From NCBI GenBank assembly GCA_958510825.1, contig OY294048.1, positions 10,247,589 through 10,311,588 on the forward strand: a stretch of 64,000 bases of DNA, written 5' to 3'. Under the pieces are notes generated by a model. That model saw nothing but the letters and a program-made list of their open reading frames with translations. It made no database searches and was not told the DNA's origin. Source of the DNA: Brachypterus glaber. Taxonomy: Eukaryota > Arthropoda > Insecta > Coleoptera > Kateretidae. The position numbers and the translations under genes are program-made. Below are positions 23,779-36,190 of this stretch, piece by piece. Within the stretch, counting starts at the first letter, position 1; each line of letters begins with the position of its first letter.

Positions 23779-25310
23779 AATTTTAATTTAATTTTAATTT
23801 AATTTTAATTTAATTTTAATTTAATTTTAATTTAATTTTAATTTAATTTTAATTTAATTTTAATTTAATTTTAATTTAATTTTAATTTAATTTTAATTTA
23901 ATTTTAATTTAATTTTAATTTAATTTTAATTTAATTTTAATTTAATTTTAATTTAATTTTAATTTAATTTTAATTTAATTTTAATTTAATTTTAATTTAA
24001 TTTTAATTTAATTTTAATTTAATTTTAATTTAATTTTAATTTAATTTTAATTTTAATTTAATTTTAATTTAATTTTAATTTAATTTTAATTTAATTTTAA
24101 TTTAATTTTAATTTAATTTTAATTTAATTTTAATTTAATTTTAATTTAATTTTAATTTAATTTTAATTTAATTTTAATTTAATTTTAATTTAATTTTAAT
24201 TTAATTTTAATTTAATTTTAATTTAATTTTAATTTAATTTTAATTTAATTTTAATTTAATTTTAATTTAATTTTAATTTAATTTTAATTTAATTTTAATT
24301 TAATTTTAATTTAATTTTAATTTAATTTTAATTTAATTTTAATTTAATTTTAATTTAATTTTAATTTAATTTTAATTTAATTTTAATTTAATTTTAATTT
24401 AATTTTAATTTAATTTTAATTTAATTTTAATTTAATTTTAATTTAATTATTTAATTTTAATTTAATTTTAATTTAATTTTAATTTAATTTTAATTTAATT
24501 TTAATTTAATTTTAATTTAATTTTAATTTAATTTTAATTTAATTTTAATTTAATTTTAATTTAATTTTAATTTAATTTTAATTTAATTTAATTAATTTAA
24601 TTTTAATTTAATTTTAATTTAATTTTAATTTAATTTTAATTTAATTTTAATTTAATTTTAATTTAATTTTAATTTAATTTTAATTTAATTTTAATTTAAT
24701 TTTAATTTAATTTTAATTTAATTTTAATTTAATTTTAATTTAATTTTAATTTAATTTTAATTTAATTTTAATTTAATTTTAATTTAATTTTAATTTAATT
24801 TTAATTTAATTTTAATTTAATTTTAATTTAATTTTAATTTAATTTTAATTTAATTTTAATTTAATTTTAATTTAATTTTAATTTAATTTTAATTTAATTT
24901 TAATTTAATTTTAATTTAATTTTAATTTAATTTTAATTTAATTTTAATTTAATTTTAATTTAATTTTAATTTAATTTTAATTTAATTTTAATTTAATTTT
25001 AATTTAATTTTAATTTAATTTTAATTTAATTTTAATTTAATTTTAATTTAATTTTAATTTAATTTTAATTTAATTTTAATTTAATTTTAATTTAATTTTA
25101 ATTTAATTTTAATTTAATTTTAATTTAATTTTAATTTAATTTTAATTTAATTTTAATTTAATTTTAATTTAATTTTAATTTAATTTTAATTTAATTTTAA
25201 TTTAATTTTAATTTAATTTTAATTTAATTTTAATTTAATTTTAATTTAATTTTAATTTAATTTTAATTTAATTTTAATTTAATTTTAATTTAATTTTAAT
25301 TTAATTTTAA
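23779..25310. repeat. 11-bp satellite array, (AATTTAATTTT)n, ~139 copies
   Basis: About 1.53 kb of nearly pure 11-bp unit, made of A and T only. The phase breaks I could see lie near 24046 (AATTTTAATTTTAATTT), near 24448 (AATTTAATTATTTAATT) and near 24590 (AATTTAATTAATTTAA). The left margin degrades through 'aatttaattaatttaattt' at 23758-23778. Confidence 0.97.
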
Positions 25311-26334
25311 ATATTATAATTATAGGGGTCTCAAAAATGTTACGCCGCGTTACATGGGGGATGGGGGTCAAAAATAGCCAGATTTTGCTTTACGTAATAC
25401 TTGAACATTTCTCTGCCTCCAATGTGCCCCCTAAAATCAAATTTATACATATATAATTTGGGTAACGTTTTTCTAGTGTTACAAATTTAATATTTATATC
25501 TTAAGCCGTTCAAAAGTTAAAGGGTGGAGCGGACTTTTAACGCGCACGGTATAATCTGCAAAACAGATGGCCCTAGGGAGAAACAACCATGATTTGGTGT
25601 ACACTATATGTGGCCATTCAGTAATATGTTGCATCAAAATAGCTCATTTATTTAAAAGGTGGGTCACAAACCTCATAATTTGATTTTTTCGGAGCTTCTG
25701 TTACTCGTGATCCAGAATGTATAATATACATGAACAGGGATAATCATTTTTATCATATTATGATAAAAATGATCGTCCCTGATCATGTTACAATTGTATT
25801 TTCTAACTCTTGTTATCACACTGTCAAATGGTACATACTTTGACATGTAATTTAAAGAAAGAAAATGCAGTCATGTTTATTTTCGGCATATACATTTTAG
25901 ATGGCATAAAATACCATTGTACAAACAAAGTTATTTTCATTTGGAATAAAAAGAAAAAATATTTCAACATACGTTCATTATACTTTGGTGGTCTTGTATA
26001 AAGGCGCAATATATATGGGTAGATAATGCTGCTCAAAAGGCGTTTACATAAACGAGAAAGGGTCAATATCATCAAAATGCGTATTTAGAGGGTTCGCAAT
26101 TTGAGAATTTTCAGGGAAAATCACAGTTTTATATATTTCTTTTTTTTATTTCGTATGTAAAATGCTTTTGAAGTTAGATTTTTGCCAGAAATATTAAAAA
26201 AGGAATAGACATTGGCCAGCAGCCCAGGTACACAGTTAAATTAAATGTAAAATAGTGTAAAAGCACTTGCTTATTTCATTAATTGTGTAAAAGTGTGTAA
26301 ATAAATTTAATCTATTGTAAAATAATATAAGACT
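25311..26334. other. DNA right of the satellite with a 24-bp-stem hairpin
   Basis: 25320-25440 resumes LINE-like G-rich text ('ttacatgggggatggggg'). A strong hairpin ('cagggataatcatttttatc' with 'gataaaaatgatcgtccctg') lies at about 25735-25784. The two overlapping 60-80-codon frames at 25810-26075 match nothing I know. Confidence 0.5.
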
Positions 26335-27185
26335 GTTAAATTTTTTTGTTTTTCTCGATCAGCTAGTTTTTTTGAGATATAACGCACAGTGGTTTGGAGC
26401 AACAATATAGTTGTAGTTAAAAAAAAATAATTAGGGTTCAATTATTTTTTGTGGTGAATTAATTGTCTATTAATAGGGCTCTAAGCCAAAAAAAAAACGG
26501 ATTTCCAATATCTTTATTGGTTTGTTTTTAATAGCTTTCTAAATTCAAAAAATTAAATTTTTTCGTATTTTTTCGCTATATTTTCATGAACATTTTATAT
26601 TAATACTAAAGATATAGCTTCGATTTTTATAGGCAACACTAACAAACATGTGAGATTTGTAATAATAAAAAAAGTTTTAAATTGAATCCAGTAGCGGAGA
26701 ATTTAAGGGGAGTTATTGATCGCAGAACAACAATATTTTAAATTATTTAATGTTTATTTAATGTTATATTAATGTTTTAAAACAGGGAGAAAAAGTTTTT
26801 TTTTATTTCTCGTTTTGTTTTTTTTTCATAAAAAAATTAATTTATTGTGTTGCTCTCCAAAAAAGAAATAAAATATTTCAAAAATTTTGTTTTTCTTTTC
26901 GATAACCCCCGGTAAAATCTCCGTCACTGGATTAAATCTAAAACTTTTTTATTTTAATAAGCGAAAAAAACTAATTTTTTGAATTTATAAGCGTATTAAA
27001 AATAAAGGAATAACAATATTTTAAATCCGCTTTTTTTGTCTTACAGCCCCACTAATAGAGAATTAATCCAAGGCAAAACAAAAATAATTAGACCTAATTT
27101 TTTTTTTTCACTACAACTATAGGCAAAAAAACACTGTGCGTTATATCTAAAAAACGAGCTGCTAGAGAAAAACGGAAAAAGGTTT
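26335..27185. mobile_element. ~850-bp foldback element
   Basis: 'gagatataacgcacagtg' near 26374 is mirrored by 'cactgtgcgttatatct' near 27132. Further pairs are 'tctcgatcagctag' with 'gagctgctagaga', and 'gctttctaaattcaaaaaat' with a diverged 'ttttttgaatttataagcg'. Arms are about 240 bp and diverged. No coding frame. Confidence 0.7.
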
Positions 27186-27555
27186 CGAAATCAGCTCATC
27201 AAATATAGACAGACGTAACTAAAAGCTCTCCGGCAAATTAAAAAAAAAAAAAAAAATTGTAGAGCAGTGTTATCAATAACAGACTATGTAAATTTACAGA
27301 AAATAACATGTCGGTCACGGTATCTTACATATAGTTTCTATGGAACATTTTACGAATCGATATGGCAAATAATGTATTTTTTTACAGAGAGGGTTAAATT
27401 GACACATATACATTATATTTATAAAATTTTATAATTTAAAATTAAATATCTTTAACAGTAAGTAACTAGTTAGGTACAATAGATTTTTAAGACATTTTCA
27501 GATAAGAGTTAAGAGTATTTTGTTATAGTTTTAGAATAGTACAAGTATTAGAATA
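27186..27555. other. AT-rich DNA, no feature seen
   Basis: No frame or repeat recognised beyond a poly-A run near 27240. Confidence 0.4.
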
Positions 27556-27559
27556 GTAT

Positions 27560-28110
27560 ATACAGGGTTATTCAGAAATAAGTTGGAGAAATTTAAGGGG
27601 TGATTCTACGTTTGGACTTTTTAAGAGATTTTTGTGAGATTTGATTAACATTCTATGACAGTCGTAGAAAAAAACGTTTTTCCATGATCCATTCAACTGT
27701 TTCTATTTTGATCTGGTTTTTAAGATGAACTCCAACAACAATCAAAAAAGGGTTTTCCGCATGCTGTCGCCAAATTTATACAGTTCATATTTCCCTGGAT
27801 GGAGTTACAAAGAGGATTTTTTTTTATTTTTGATATCTCAATAAAAGTCACTCCTAATAACTTGCCCTGCTTGTTTTGAAACTAAGCACTTTTTGTATAA
27901 CTCTTACGGTTCATGAGATAATGGTTGTTTTCTTCAAAATTGTGACTTTAAAAAATATATATATATATATATATATATATTATTTTTGATATATCAAAGA
28001 GTTTGATAACTTGCCCGGCTGGGTTTCAAACTCCCACAACATTAACCACTTTTTGTATACCTCTTACGTTTCATGAGATAATGCTTTTTTTCTTCAAATA
28101 GAGACTTTAA
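27560..28110. repeat. Element end with internal tandem duplication and (TA)n
   Basis: 'tatacagggttattcagaaa' marks an element terminus. Inside, a block of about 100 bp is duplicated (27858-27956 and 28006-28110), sharing 'ttcatgagataatg' and 'actttttgtata'. A (TA)n run at about 27953-27981 separates the copies. Confidence 0.65.
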
Positions 28111-29069
28111 AACTTATTATTTAATATGATTATCTTGGATCTATATATGTATTTGGGTCTACATATGTACTTCAAAAATGAATCCAATGTTGGTCCATAG
28201 ATAATCGTGTCCAAAGTAATAGAAAAACCTTTAATTGGCTTACAAAAGTGGCATACCAAAATTTATAGCTGGTAATTAAACTTTTTATTACTGCGATTTT
28301 CTTTAGGCTAGCTGTGGAGCTTCCCATATTTAATAACGAGATAACAAAAGAGTTTGCGAACATTGTATGTGATACTGTATAAAAGAAATATCTAGAATGA
28401 CATAGGTCGTAGAAGTTATAATACCAGTTTTCGAGGTTTTTGCTCAATTATTTTTGTTTGTCGGTCAAATGTTGTACTCTAAATATATTTAGGTAAAAAA
28501 ATATGATAAATTCAAAATCTATAAATCAATTTTATCATTTTCTTTTATTTTTATATTCCTCTTATATTAAAAAAGCATAAAGTCTTTAAAGTGTACTTTA
28601 AAGGAAAATAACAATAAATCTCAAGTTAGAAAGTTTAAACGAATAGTTTATTTCTTTTTAAATATATGCATTATGCTTGACATATTTACATTAAAAACCT
28701 AAACACATTTTAATGTTGACATAACTATACGTATAGTGCCCTTTTAACTTAAATTTAATTCGATTCATGAGAATAATAAACATAAGTTTATCAAGTTTTA
28801 TTATTCTTCTCAAATCCAGCCTACACCGATAAAAGTAACATATGAATCCAAATATAAACACAACAACATATTTTCTTATAGTACCAAACCTTATAAGTTT
28901 AATAGTAAAACATAAAAGATTTATTTAAATAATTATGTTTTTGAAACATACTGTAAAACAACTATTGTGACAGAACTCAACAATAACGATATTTTTTAGT
29001 AAAAATAACACTTAACCTTTTATTTAATAAAGACTTGGTTTTTAAACCTAGTCAATAATAATTTTTTTT
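28111..29069. other. AT-rich DNA, no gene seen
   Basis: Only a short hairpin ('gagaataataaa' with 'tttattattctt') near 28769-28811 stands out. Confidence 0.4.
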
Positions 29070-30060
29070 TACTACTAGCTTTAGAATATACCATTATTTA
29101 TCATGTTTTCAGACTGTGAAATCAATTTTCTTCACCTATAGCAACAATAATTGTTTCTCTCCTAGTAGGAGTAAATTTTATAAACAATGAAGATTTCTCC
29201 CGTTAGATTAGACAGGGACAAAAGTTCTACCCAAAAAGGATAGAAGACATACATACACTCCCAGTTCCACCCAACCAAACAAATTCTGTATTTGTTCTTT
29301 GTTGAACAAATACAATATTTACCTGGCCGGGCGAAAAGTGTAACTATATTAAAGAAATTACTGGCTCCATCTAAATTTTAGTAGAATTATCTTATTCTAC
29401 AGATTCACATTAGCTATGTTCGTTCGTGCCGCTCACTGCTACACTTTCCGGCCAACCAAAAAAATACTGTATTTGTTGTATGAAAACCAAATACAGTATT
29501 CATTTGGTTGGCTGGAAAGTGTAGCACAAATGAGATAGAGATAAGGTAGACGTCTTTTGTTTCATAATTCTAGTTGTAGAGAGCTCCATTGATTTCTGTC
29601 ACTTTAGATGTTTCAGTTTTTTGTGCAATTTTTACTAATTAAACCCAAGAAAATAGCTTTAAATAACTTTTTATTTATTAAATATAATTAATTATAATTA
29701 TAACCAATTAATAGAATCAATAATTAGCTAAAAATTATGAAAAAATTAAAAAAAAAAAACTAAATTTTTAAACTTCAGTTTAAAGTATTTATTTGAGCAA
29801 ATGTCACTGATCAAGGCTACTTGATTTTTATGAAAATTTCAAGAAATATCTGTTCTGTTAATAATTTATTTTATTACTTGAATAAAAATAGTTAAATAGT
29901 ACTAGTAGTGAAAAAACTAATATGTAAACTACGGTAGAGAAGACTATTTTAGCCTCGCACTCTTAAATCCCTCGCTGCTACGCAGCTCGGGATTAAATAC
30001 ACTCGGCTATAAAAATTATCTTCTCTAACTTGGTATATAATTACTATTCTTTGGCAAATT
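29070..30060. mobile_element. 'AGTAGTGAAAA' repeat family, copies in both orientations
   Basis: 29070-29160 is the inverted match of 19555-19650. 29725-30060 is a direct match of 62735-63060, including 'ctcgctgctacgcagctcgg' and 'aaggctacttgatttttatg'. The segment at 29905-30055 can fold into a hairpin like the one at 19637-19792. No coding frame. It is a non-autonomous repeat of unknown class. Confidence 0.75.
29446..29526. repeat. Strong hairpin with ~35-bp stem
   Basis: 'gctacactttccggccaacc' pairs with 'ggttggctggaaagtgtagc', and 'aatactgtatttg' with 'caaatacagtatt', around a short loop. A related half-copy lies at 29270-29335. Confidence 0.85.
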
Positions 30061-30317
30061 GACATCTTTCCATATTTTAATGAAGAACAAACCAAATTAA
30101 TGGAAAATAAATTCCCATATCATGTTAAAAAAACAAACTTTCCATTTAAAAAAGTTATATATTTGACAGGAGTAAATGTGTTTTAGTCCCTTGCATAAGT
30201 TTGTCATCATTAATGATTGGACTAAAAAAAACTGTTTTACTAATGGTATATGTATAATATTCTATTTACTAAATTATAATTAAGCCTAATTTTTATGGGT
30301 TATGGGTTTATAAAGTA
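30061..30317. other. AT-rich spacer
   Basis: No feature seen. Confidence 0.4.
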
Positions 30318-32672
30318 AATGTTTTTATCCAATACAGACAGATAATAAGACAATTAGCAGCTTTATTTTAAATAGATAAACTCAATAATAACCCCCGCGT
30401 GGCTTTTACTTTATTGAGTGGATAATTATTTATTTTACCCACTCAACTGTCACTTGTCAAATTATTTTCTTGTAAATGTCATTAAAATTTTTAATAAAAA
30501 TATGAATTCCTAAGTTATTTATTGGATAAAACCTTGTATGGCACTCATGGGTAAACCGAAATTGCCCTCTCGAAAATTAACCTGCTTGGCTGACGCCTCG
30601 CAGGTTAATTTTCTCATGGGCAATATCTTACTTTAACCACTAGTTCCATAAAGAACTATTATTTTTCAGATTAAAGCTAAACTAGAATAACTTATTGACA
30701 AACTGCCCTAGAGTTTTTAGAAGGCTTGATTTTTTAAACAGTAAATTAGATCAAATCATAAATTAACCTTTCTCTTTGAATTCGGATTTCTTAGAACAAA
30801 ATAAACCCTTAGTAGTTTCTCCTAATAGTTTCTCCTTGTGAATATAAAATAAGTATAACTCAATTTACGCAACCTTTCGACGGCTAGCAACTTATAAGCA
30901 TCTACTGCTGATTTCAAATTCAATAATACAACCTAAACAGTAGGGTGGAGTGAAATTATAAGTTTTTTCTCGAAAACGTAAAACAAATAAGGACAAAAAG
31001 TTGAGACAAAAATAAGTTGTTTCAATATGACATTATCTTGAGGTAGCCATTTTTTCTTGAAAAATTGAGTTTTTTTTAATATGAATTTTGTGAATACAAC
31101 AACCTCGACAACAACTCAAAAAAATATATAACCGACTAATTAAAAATGTTGCACACTTATAGATCTGAACGAGCTGATTCCAAAAACATTGTTACATTTT
31201 TGTTTTTTCGAAATACGAATTATTTTTAATCTTCTTTTTCTTCTTTTTGCCATAAACGAAAAAAAAATTAAGAAAAAAATTTGAATATGATGGTTTTTAT
31301 TTATGTTTTTTAAGTTTAACCCCCCCCCCATAACTTTTTTGTGGGGATTACTTTCAAAATTGGTAGAATTGGTAATAAAAGTAATTTTTGTTGAAAAAGT
31401 TACGTCAATCGGAAATTCCTTTCGGCTTTTTTCGATTTTTTTTTAAGTTAAACTCTCCATAACTGTTTTGCTTTTGGGGAGGATACTTTTAAAAACAATC
31501 AGGTTCTTCCACTCATACAACTTGATTTTTCCTAAAAATTTCAAGTCAATCGGATAATTCGTTCTTGAGTTACCGTGTACACAAAAATCGTGACATCAGA
31601 CGGACAGACGGACAGATAGACATGTCCGGACAGGCGGACAAAAAAAAAGTTTCTTATTTTTTCATGAAATTTTGTATCGAAAAATAGTTTTTTGAAAATT
31701 TTGGAAAATTCGAAACTACCTTAAAATACGATTCTAGCGCAGGCGCTGTGAATAGTATAATAAGAGGTGGGTCCCGAAAACCCGTCAAAATTAAGTCTTG
31801 CGATTAAAGCAATTACTAATAGTAAAAAGAAACAAAGTAAAATTTTGTATTGACTTTTTTACGTTTCTCGACATTTTATAATATTTAAAAAAAAAATATA
31901 TCTGTCAAACAGTCTGTCGGTCTGTCTGTCGAGCAAATTTATGACCACGACAACTGGAGAACTCTTTGAGCTAAACATACGTTTCTTATCCAAAGTTCTC
32001 GGCTAATATTGTTTGTGATTTAAAACGAAGTGGGGAAGGGAGTCAAAAAAGTTGAATTGATTTTTTGTTTTTCAAAAAAAAAAAATTATTTTTTTTTGAA
32101 AATTATTTAAAATAATATTTATATTAAATTAATAGTATATTATTCAATGAGCCTATAATAGGGTGAATTTTGGGACACGAGCCGAAAGGCGAGTAACCTA
32201 ATCACCCGAATAATTAATAGGTATTATACGCGAGTAGAATACTATACTTTATCCATGTACGTTTTAAAATTTAAACGATTTATTTTTACATACGCGTGAT
32301 TAATAGGCCTATTAATCACGGCCGTGGATAATAGTTATTTATGGTACTAGTGGGTAAAGGAAGATATTGCCCATGAGAAAGTTAACCTGGCGTCAGCCAA
32401 GCAGGTTAATTTTCGAGGGGGCAATATCGGTTTACCCATGAGTGCCATACAAGGTTTTATCCAATAAATAGCTTAGGAATTCATATTTTTATTAAAAATT
32501 TTAATGACATTTACAAGAAAATAATTTGAAAAGTGACAGTTGAGTGGGTAAAATAAATAATTATCCACTCAATAAAGTAAAAGCCACGCGGGGGTTATTA
32601 TTGAGTTTATCTATTTAAAATAAAGCTGGTAATTGTCTCATTATCTGTATGTATTGGATAAAAACAGTTACC
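30318..32672. mobile_element. 2.35-kb foldback element with ~330-bp arms
   Basis: The left arm (30318-30650) and right arm (32340-32672) are near-identical inverted copies, including 'aacccccgcgtggctttta' against 'taaaagccacgcgggggtt' and 'ttgtatggcactcatggg' against 'cccatgagtgccatacaa'. The interior carries GACA/GTCT modules (31590-31660 and 31860-31985) and a short palindrome at 32296-32319, but no coding frame. The likeness of the arms suggests fairly recent activity. Confidence 0.85.
31855..31985 (+). repeat. Dispersed 'GTCTGTCGGTCTGTC' repeat motif, copy 2
   Basis: The same order of blocks as at 9075-9200: 'tttctcgacattttataa', 'gtctgtcggtctgtctgtcg', then 'cgacaactggagaac' and 'ttgagct'. 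Confidence 0.6.
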
Positions 32673-32935
32673 CGTTCTGTGTGTAGCACGGCACTATACA
32701 CCTTAATCCATATTATTAATTTTTTTTTCATTATCCAATATTTGAACTAACCTTAATGTTTAAATAATCATTTTATTAAAGTTTGTAATAGAAAGCATCA
32801 CTTTTGGAGTCATTAATCAAACCAAATTTTAAATTACATTTGACAGATATTTAGAAATAGGTCAAATAAGAATTAATTTTAAAGGGTGCAGTTTTTTAAT
32901 ACAAAGAATGAAATAATTATTTTTAGACCATTATA

Positions 32936-34043
32936 CAGGGTGTATTTGAAATAGCGTAGGAAATTTTAACAGGTGATTCTACATGATAAAATATAACAAA
33001 AAGTTCCTATAAACATATGTCTAAAAATGCGTCATAAGGGAGCTACGCCCCTTTGAAATTGGCTAATAATAATTAATAACTCAGGAACCCTTTGAGATAT
33101 GTTAACGAGGTTTTGCACGTGAATTAATCCTAATAAGGCCCATCTTTGTATGTCATTTTCACGTACTTATTTAAACCAGGGGTGTGCGAAACGGGGCGGG
33201 GGGCTTATCAGTTTTTTCTCCCAAACTTTTTTCTGTGTAACTTTTTTGCAATTTTATTTTTGAAATATGATTCCTCAGGTCAAAATACATAAAAAAAGGT
33301 ACTCTTGTTGTAAGGACGAAAAATTTAATACTAAAATGTCGAAAACCAAAATTTTAATGATGCAGTGTTATTCTACATCAAAAACTAAGAAAAAAAGTTT
33401 CCATACATGTAGGTCGAAAAAACGCTTTTAAAGCTTCCATGGCCCTTTAAAAATGGTGCATATTTAGAAGACCATAGCTCCATTAGGATTGATTTTTGGA
33501 AGTACCTGTATATGAGGTTTTTTTCTTAGTTTTTAATGTACATTCGCCCTGCATCATTAAAATTTTGGTTTTCAACATTTTAGTATTTAATTTTTCGTCC
33601 TCGAACCGTGGAATTTCACCTTCAAATAAATTTTTCTCGAAAACGGTTAATCGTACAGTATTACAACAAGAGTACCTTTTTTATGTATTTTGACCTGAGG
33701 AATCATATTTCAAAAATAAAATTGCAAAAAAGTTACACAGAAAAAAGTTTGGGACAAAAAACTGATAAGCCCCCCCCGTTTCGCACACCCCTGGTTGAAA
33801 TAAGTACATGAAAATAACACATAAAAACGGGCCTTGGTAGGATTAGTTGACGTGCAAAACCTCGTTGATATATCTCAAAGGGTTCCTGAGTTATTAAAAA
33901 AAAACGATTTTTTTAGCCACTTTCAAAGGGGCGTAGCTCCCTTATGACGCATTTTTAGACATATGTTTATAGGAACTTTTTGTCATATTTTATGATGTAG
34001 AATCATCTGTTAAAATTTCCGACGCTATTTCAAATACACCGTG
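32936..34043. mobile_element. 1.1-kb palindromic element, CAGGGTGTATTTG ends, TA target
   Basis: Almost the whole element is one inverted repeat: 'gtatttgaaatagcg' on the left and 'cgctatttcaaatac' on the right, then 'ggagctacgcccctttgaaa' against 'tttcaaaggggcgtagctcc' and 'aggggtgtgcgaaacg' against 'cgtttcgcacacccct'. TA lies outside each end (32934-32935 and 34044-34045). The left arm has lost about 75 bp relative to the right. It is non-coding. It serves as the uninterrupted reference for the nested copy at 48440-50850 and the half-copy at 55990-56430. Confidence 0.9.
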
Positions 34044-34045
34044 TA

Positions 34046-35910
34046 TTTGAAGTATGTTTGTAAGGTATCTTAAAATGAGGGGACTTTAGCCACTTTTGAA
34101 CTCTGCAGAATATCAAGTGAACGTGTAAAACGTGTAAAACAGAACATCAGCTTAGTCTTATAAACATAGGATAATTCGTACATGGTTTTTCCAAAATGTT
34201 GGCATTAAATAAAAAATATAGGTCCAGAAACGAACCCTTTACGACCCTTTAAATTGTACTAAAAATAGATAAAAAATTACATTACAAGCTATCATGATTT
34301 TTTTTAAATATTCACATTCATTTACTGCAACTAGATTATTTATTTTTCTGTAGAGTACTGGTATTTTTTTAATAGCTAAGTACTTAATATTAATTAATCT
34401 AATAATTTAAAATAATTTTAATTTTATTTATGTTTATTTACATAAAATAATATTTATTTTTAATAGGTAATATTATTTTTATTGGGGTAGTAGGAAAAAT
34501 AGTGTACATAACTTGTCGAAAAGTATATTACTTGCAGACCAAGGATTTCTTGGAGAGCCCTAGCAAAGCTACATAAGTCTGTCTGGCTACTAGGACCGAA
34601 ACTTTCAGGGTAGAAAACCTTCGTAGCAACAACATTCTGAAGAAAAGAGTGCAACTTCCTAGCCTTTGCTAGGAAATCAAGAGAATTTGGTAGGGAGGAG
34701 AGGAGTCAACCTGGTTAGGTGACTCGAGGTAGACAAAAAGGGCCAATGGAGTCAAGCTCTCAGGCCTATTATAGGTTATACGCTATAGTAGCCTACCCGC
34801 CAAGTACTAGGTACTAATGGTACTTGTATTCGCAACGTTTCTGCACTTGCCCCTGCGCGGATTTTGTTAAACATTCGCTCATGCAAAAAAAATCACTTTT
34901 CGTACACGTTATGTAATTCTAATTCAGACGAATCTCTTGTAAAATAACTATTTTCGTACATAGGCCCTTTTGCATGTGGTACTGTTTGTATCTTAAATCT
35001 TTAAAGTTTAGAACCACCCAAGGCATATTGCAAGTTTCAGAGGTACAAACTTTCTTGTCATAATAAATAAAGGTTTATTAGTTTATGTTAGAAACTTACG
35101 TTTCTATTGCCTACTTCTAAGTAGCAGAACAATGTTTCTAATTCTATCATATCCGAAAACTTGTATCTCTTGTTCCTGAACAATATAAGCAGTTTATATT
35201 AATGTTAATACAATCGTTCACTTTACTATATGTTTACTATTTTAAAACTTTATAAATATATCAAACTTCATAAAAAAAAGATATTTTTATATTTTTTAGG
35301 ATAACTGTAGTATTGTATAATTATATTTTACCCCCCTCCCTTATTTATACCTTAGACCCCCAATTTTTTTAACACCTTACCTAATCTGCAGATGGCATTT
35401 TCATCATTAAATGCATAAAAATAACTTAATTTAAAAATAATTAAATTTAAAAAACTATACCCTCCCCAGCCACGCTTAAGTTGGGAAAATCCACCGTCTA
35501 GCTGAGAAATAGTTGGGAAGATTTAGTGGCAGAGTTGGGAAAGACTTTTTTTTTGTAAAGTTATTAGTTGGAAATTGGAGTGGTACAGTTAGAGGCAAGG
35601 ACCAACTTTTTTTGATCAGGAAGTCAAGATCAGGAAGTCAAGAAAAGAAACAAAATTCAGCGATTTTGACATATAATATATACATATTTTGACATATAAT
35701 ATATACATATTATATAGCTCTATGTAGAGCCATTTCTCATGGTTTTTCCTTATCCTAAAAGTGATAATGCCTACCGAATTTGGATCTTTACCTTTAAATT
35801 GCATATACGATGCAGTGGCAGTGGCAATTAACTTCAAATTGACCCATTTTTTTTTTCTATACGTCGATTATATGATACGTAAGGATGATGTTGTCCAAAA
35901 AAAAATTATA
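34046..35910. other. Intergenic DNA, no gene supported
   Basis: A somewhat GC-richer patch at 34520-34860 contains a 64-codon minus-strand frame (34460-34654) without recognisable domains. A 25-bp tandem doublet ('gacatataatatatacatat') lies at about 35666-35712. A C-rich tract lies near 35332. Confidence 0.4.
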
Positions 35911-36190
35911 GCAGATTTAGGCTATTTTAAAGTGCGCAATTTGGCAACGGCGCATTTCCGCAAGGAACGTAAGGTTGCAAATTTGTTCTTGAAAGTAAAG
36001 AAAATGACCTGTATATTATTTTTTTCTACATCAGATTTCGGCTAATCTAAAGTGCGCAATTTGGCAACAGCGCATTTCCGCAAGGAAAGCAAGGTGGCAA
36101 ATTTCTTATTGGAAGTAAAGGAAATCATATGTATATTAATTTTTTCTATATCAGATTTCGGCTAATCTAAAGTCCACGTATTGGCAACAT
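35911..36190. repeat. 120-bp tandem repeat, ~2.3 copies
   Basis: Units start at 35911, 36031 and 36151 with 'cagatttcggctaatctaa'-type text. Each of the first two has 'gtgcgcaatttggcaac' and 'gcgcatttccgcaagg'; the last is cut short. An isolated 'gcagatttcggcta' recurs near 36416. Confidence 0.9.

Noticed and set aside
23779..25310. Telomeric repeat
   Set aside because: The unit is not TTAGG or a variant and the array is interstitial between non-telomeric sequences.
33496..33811. Two overlapping frames of 65-67 codons
   Set aside because: They are read-through of the centre and right arm of the 32936-34043 palindrome.
34460..34654. 64-codon minus-strand frame as a gene
   Set aside because: No domain, no supporting neighbours; frames of this length arise by chance here.
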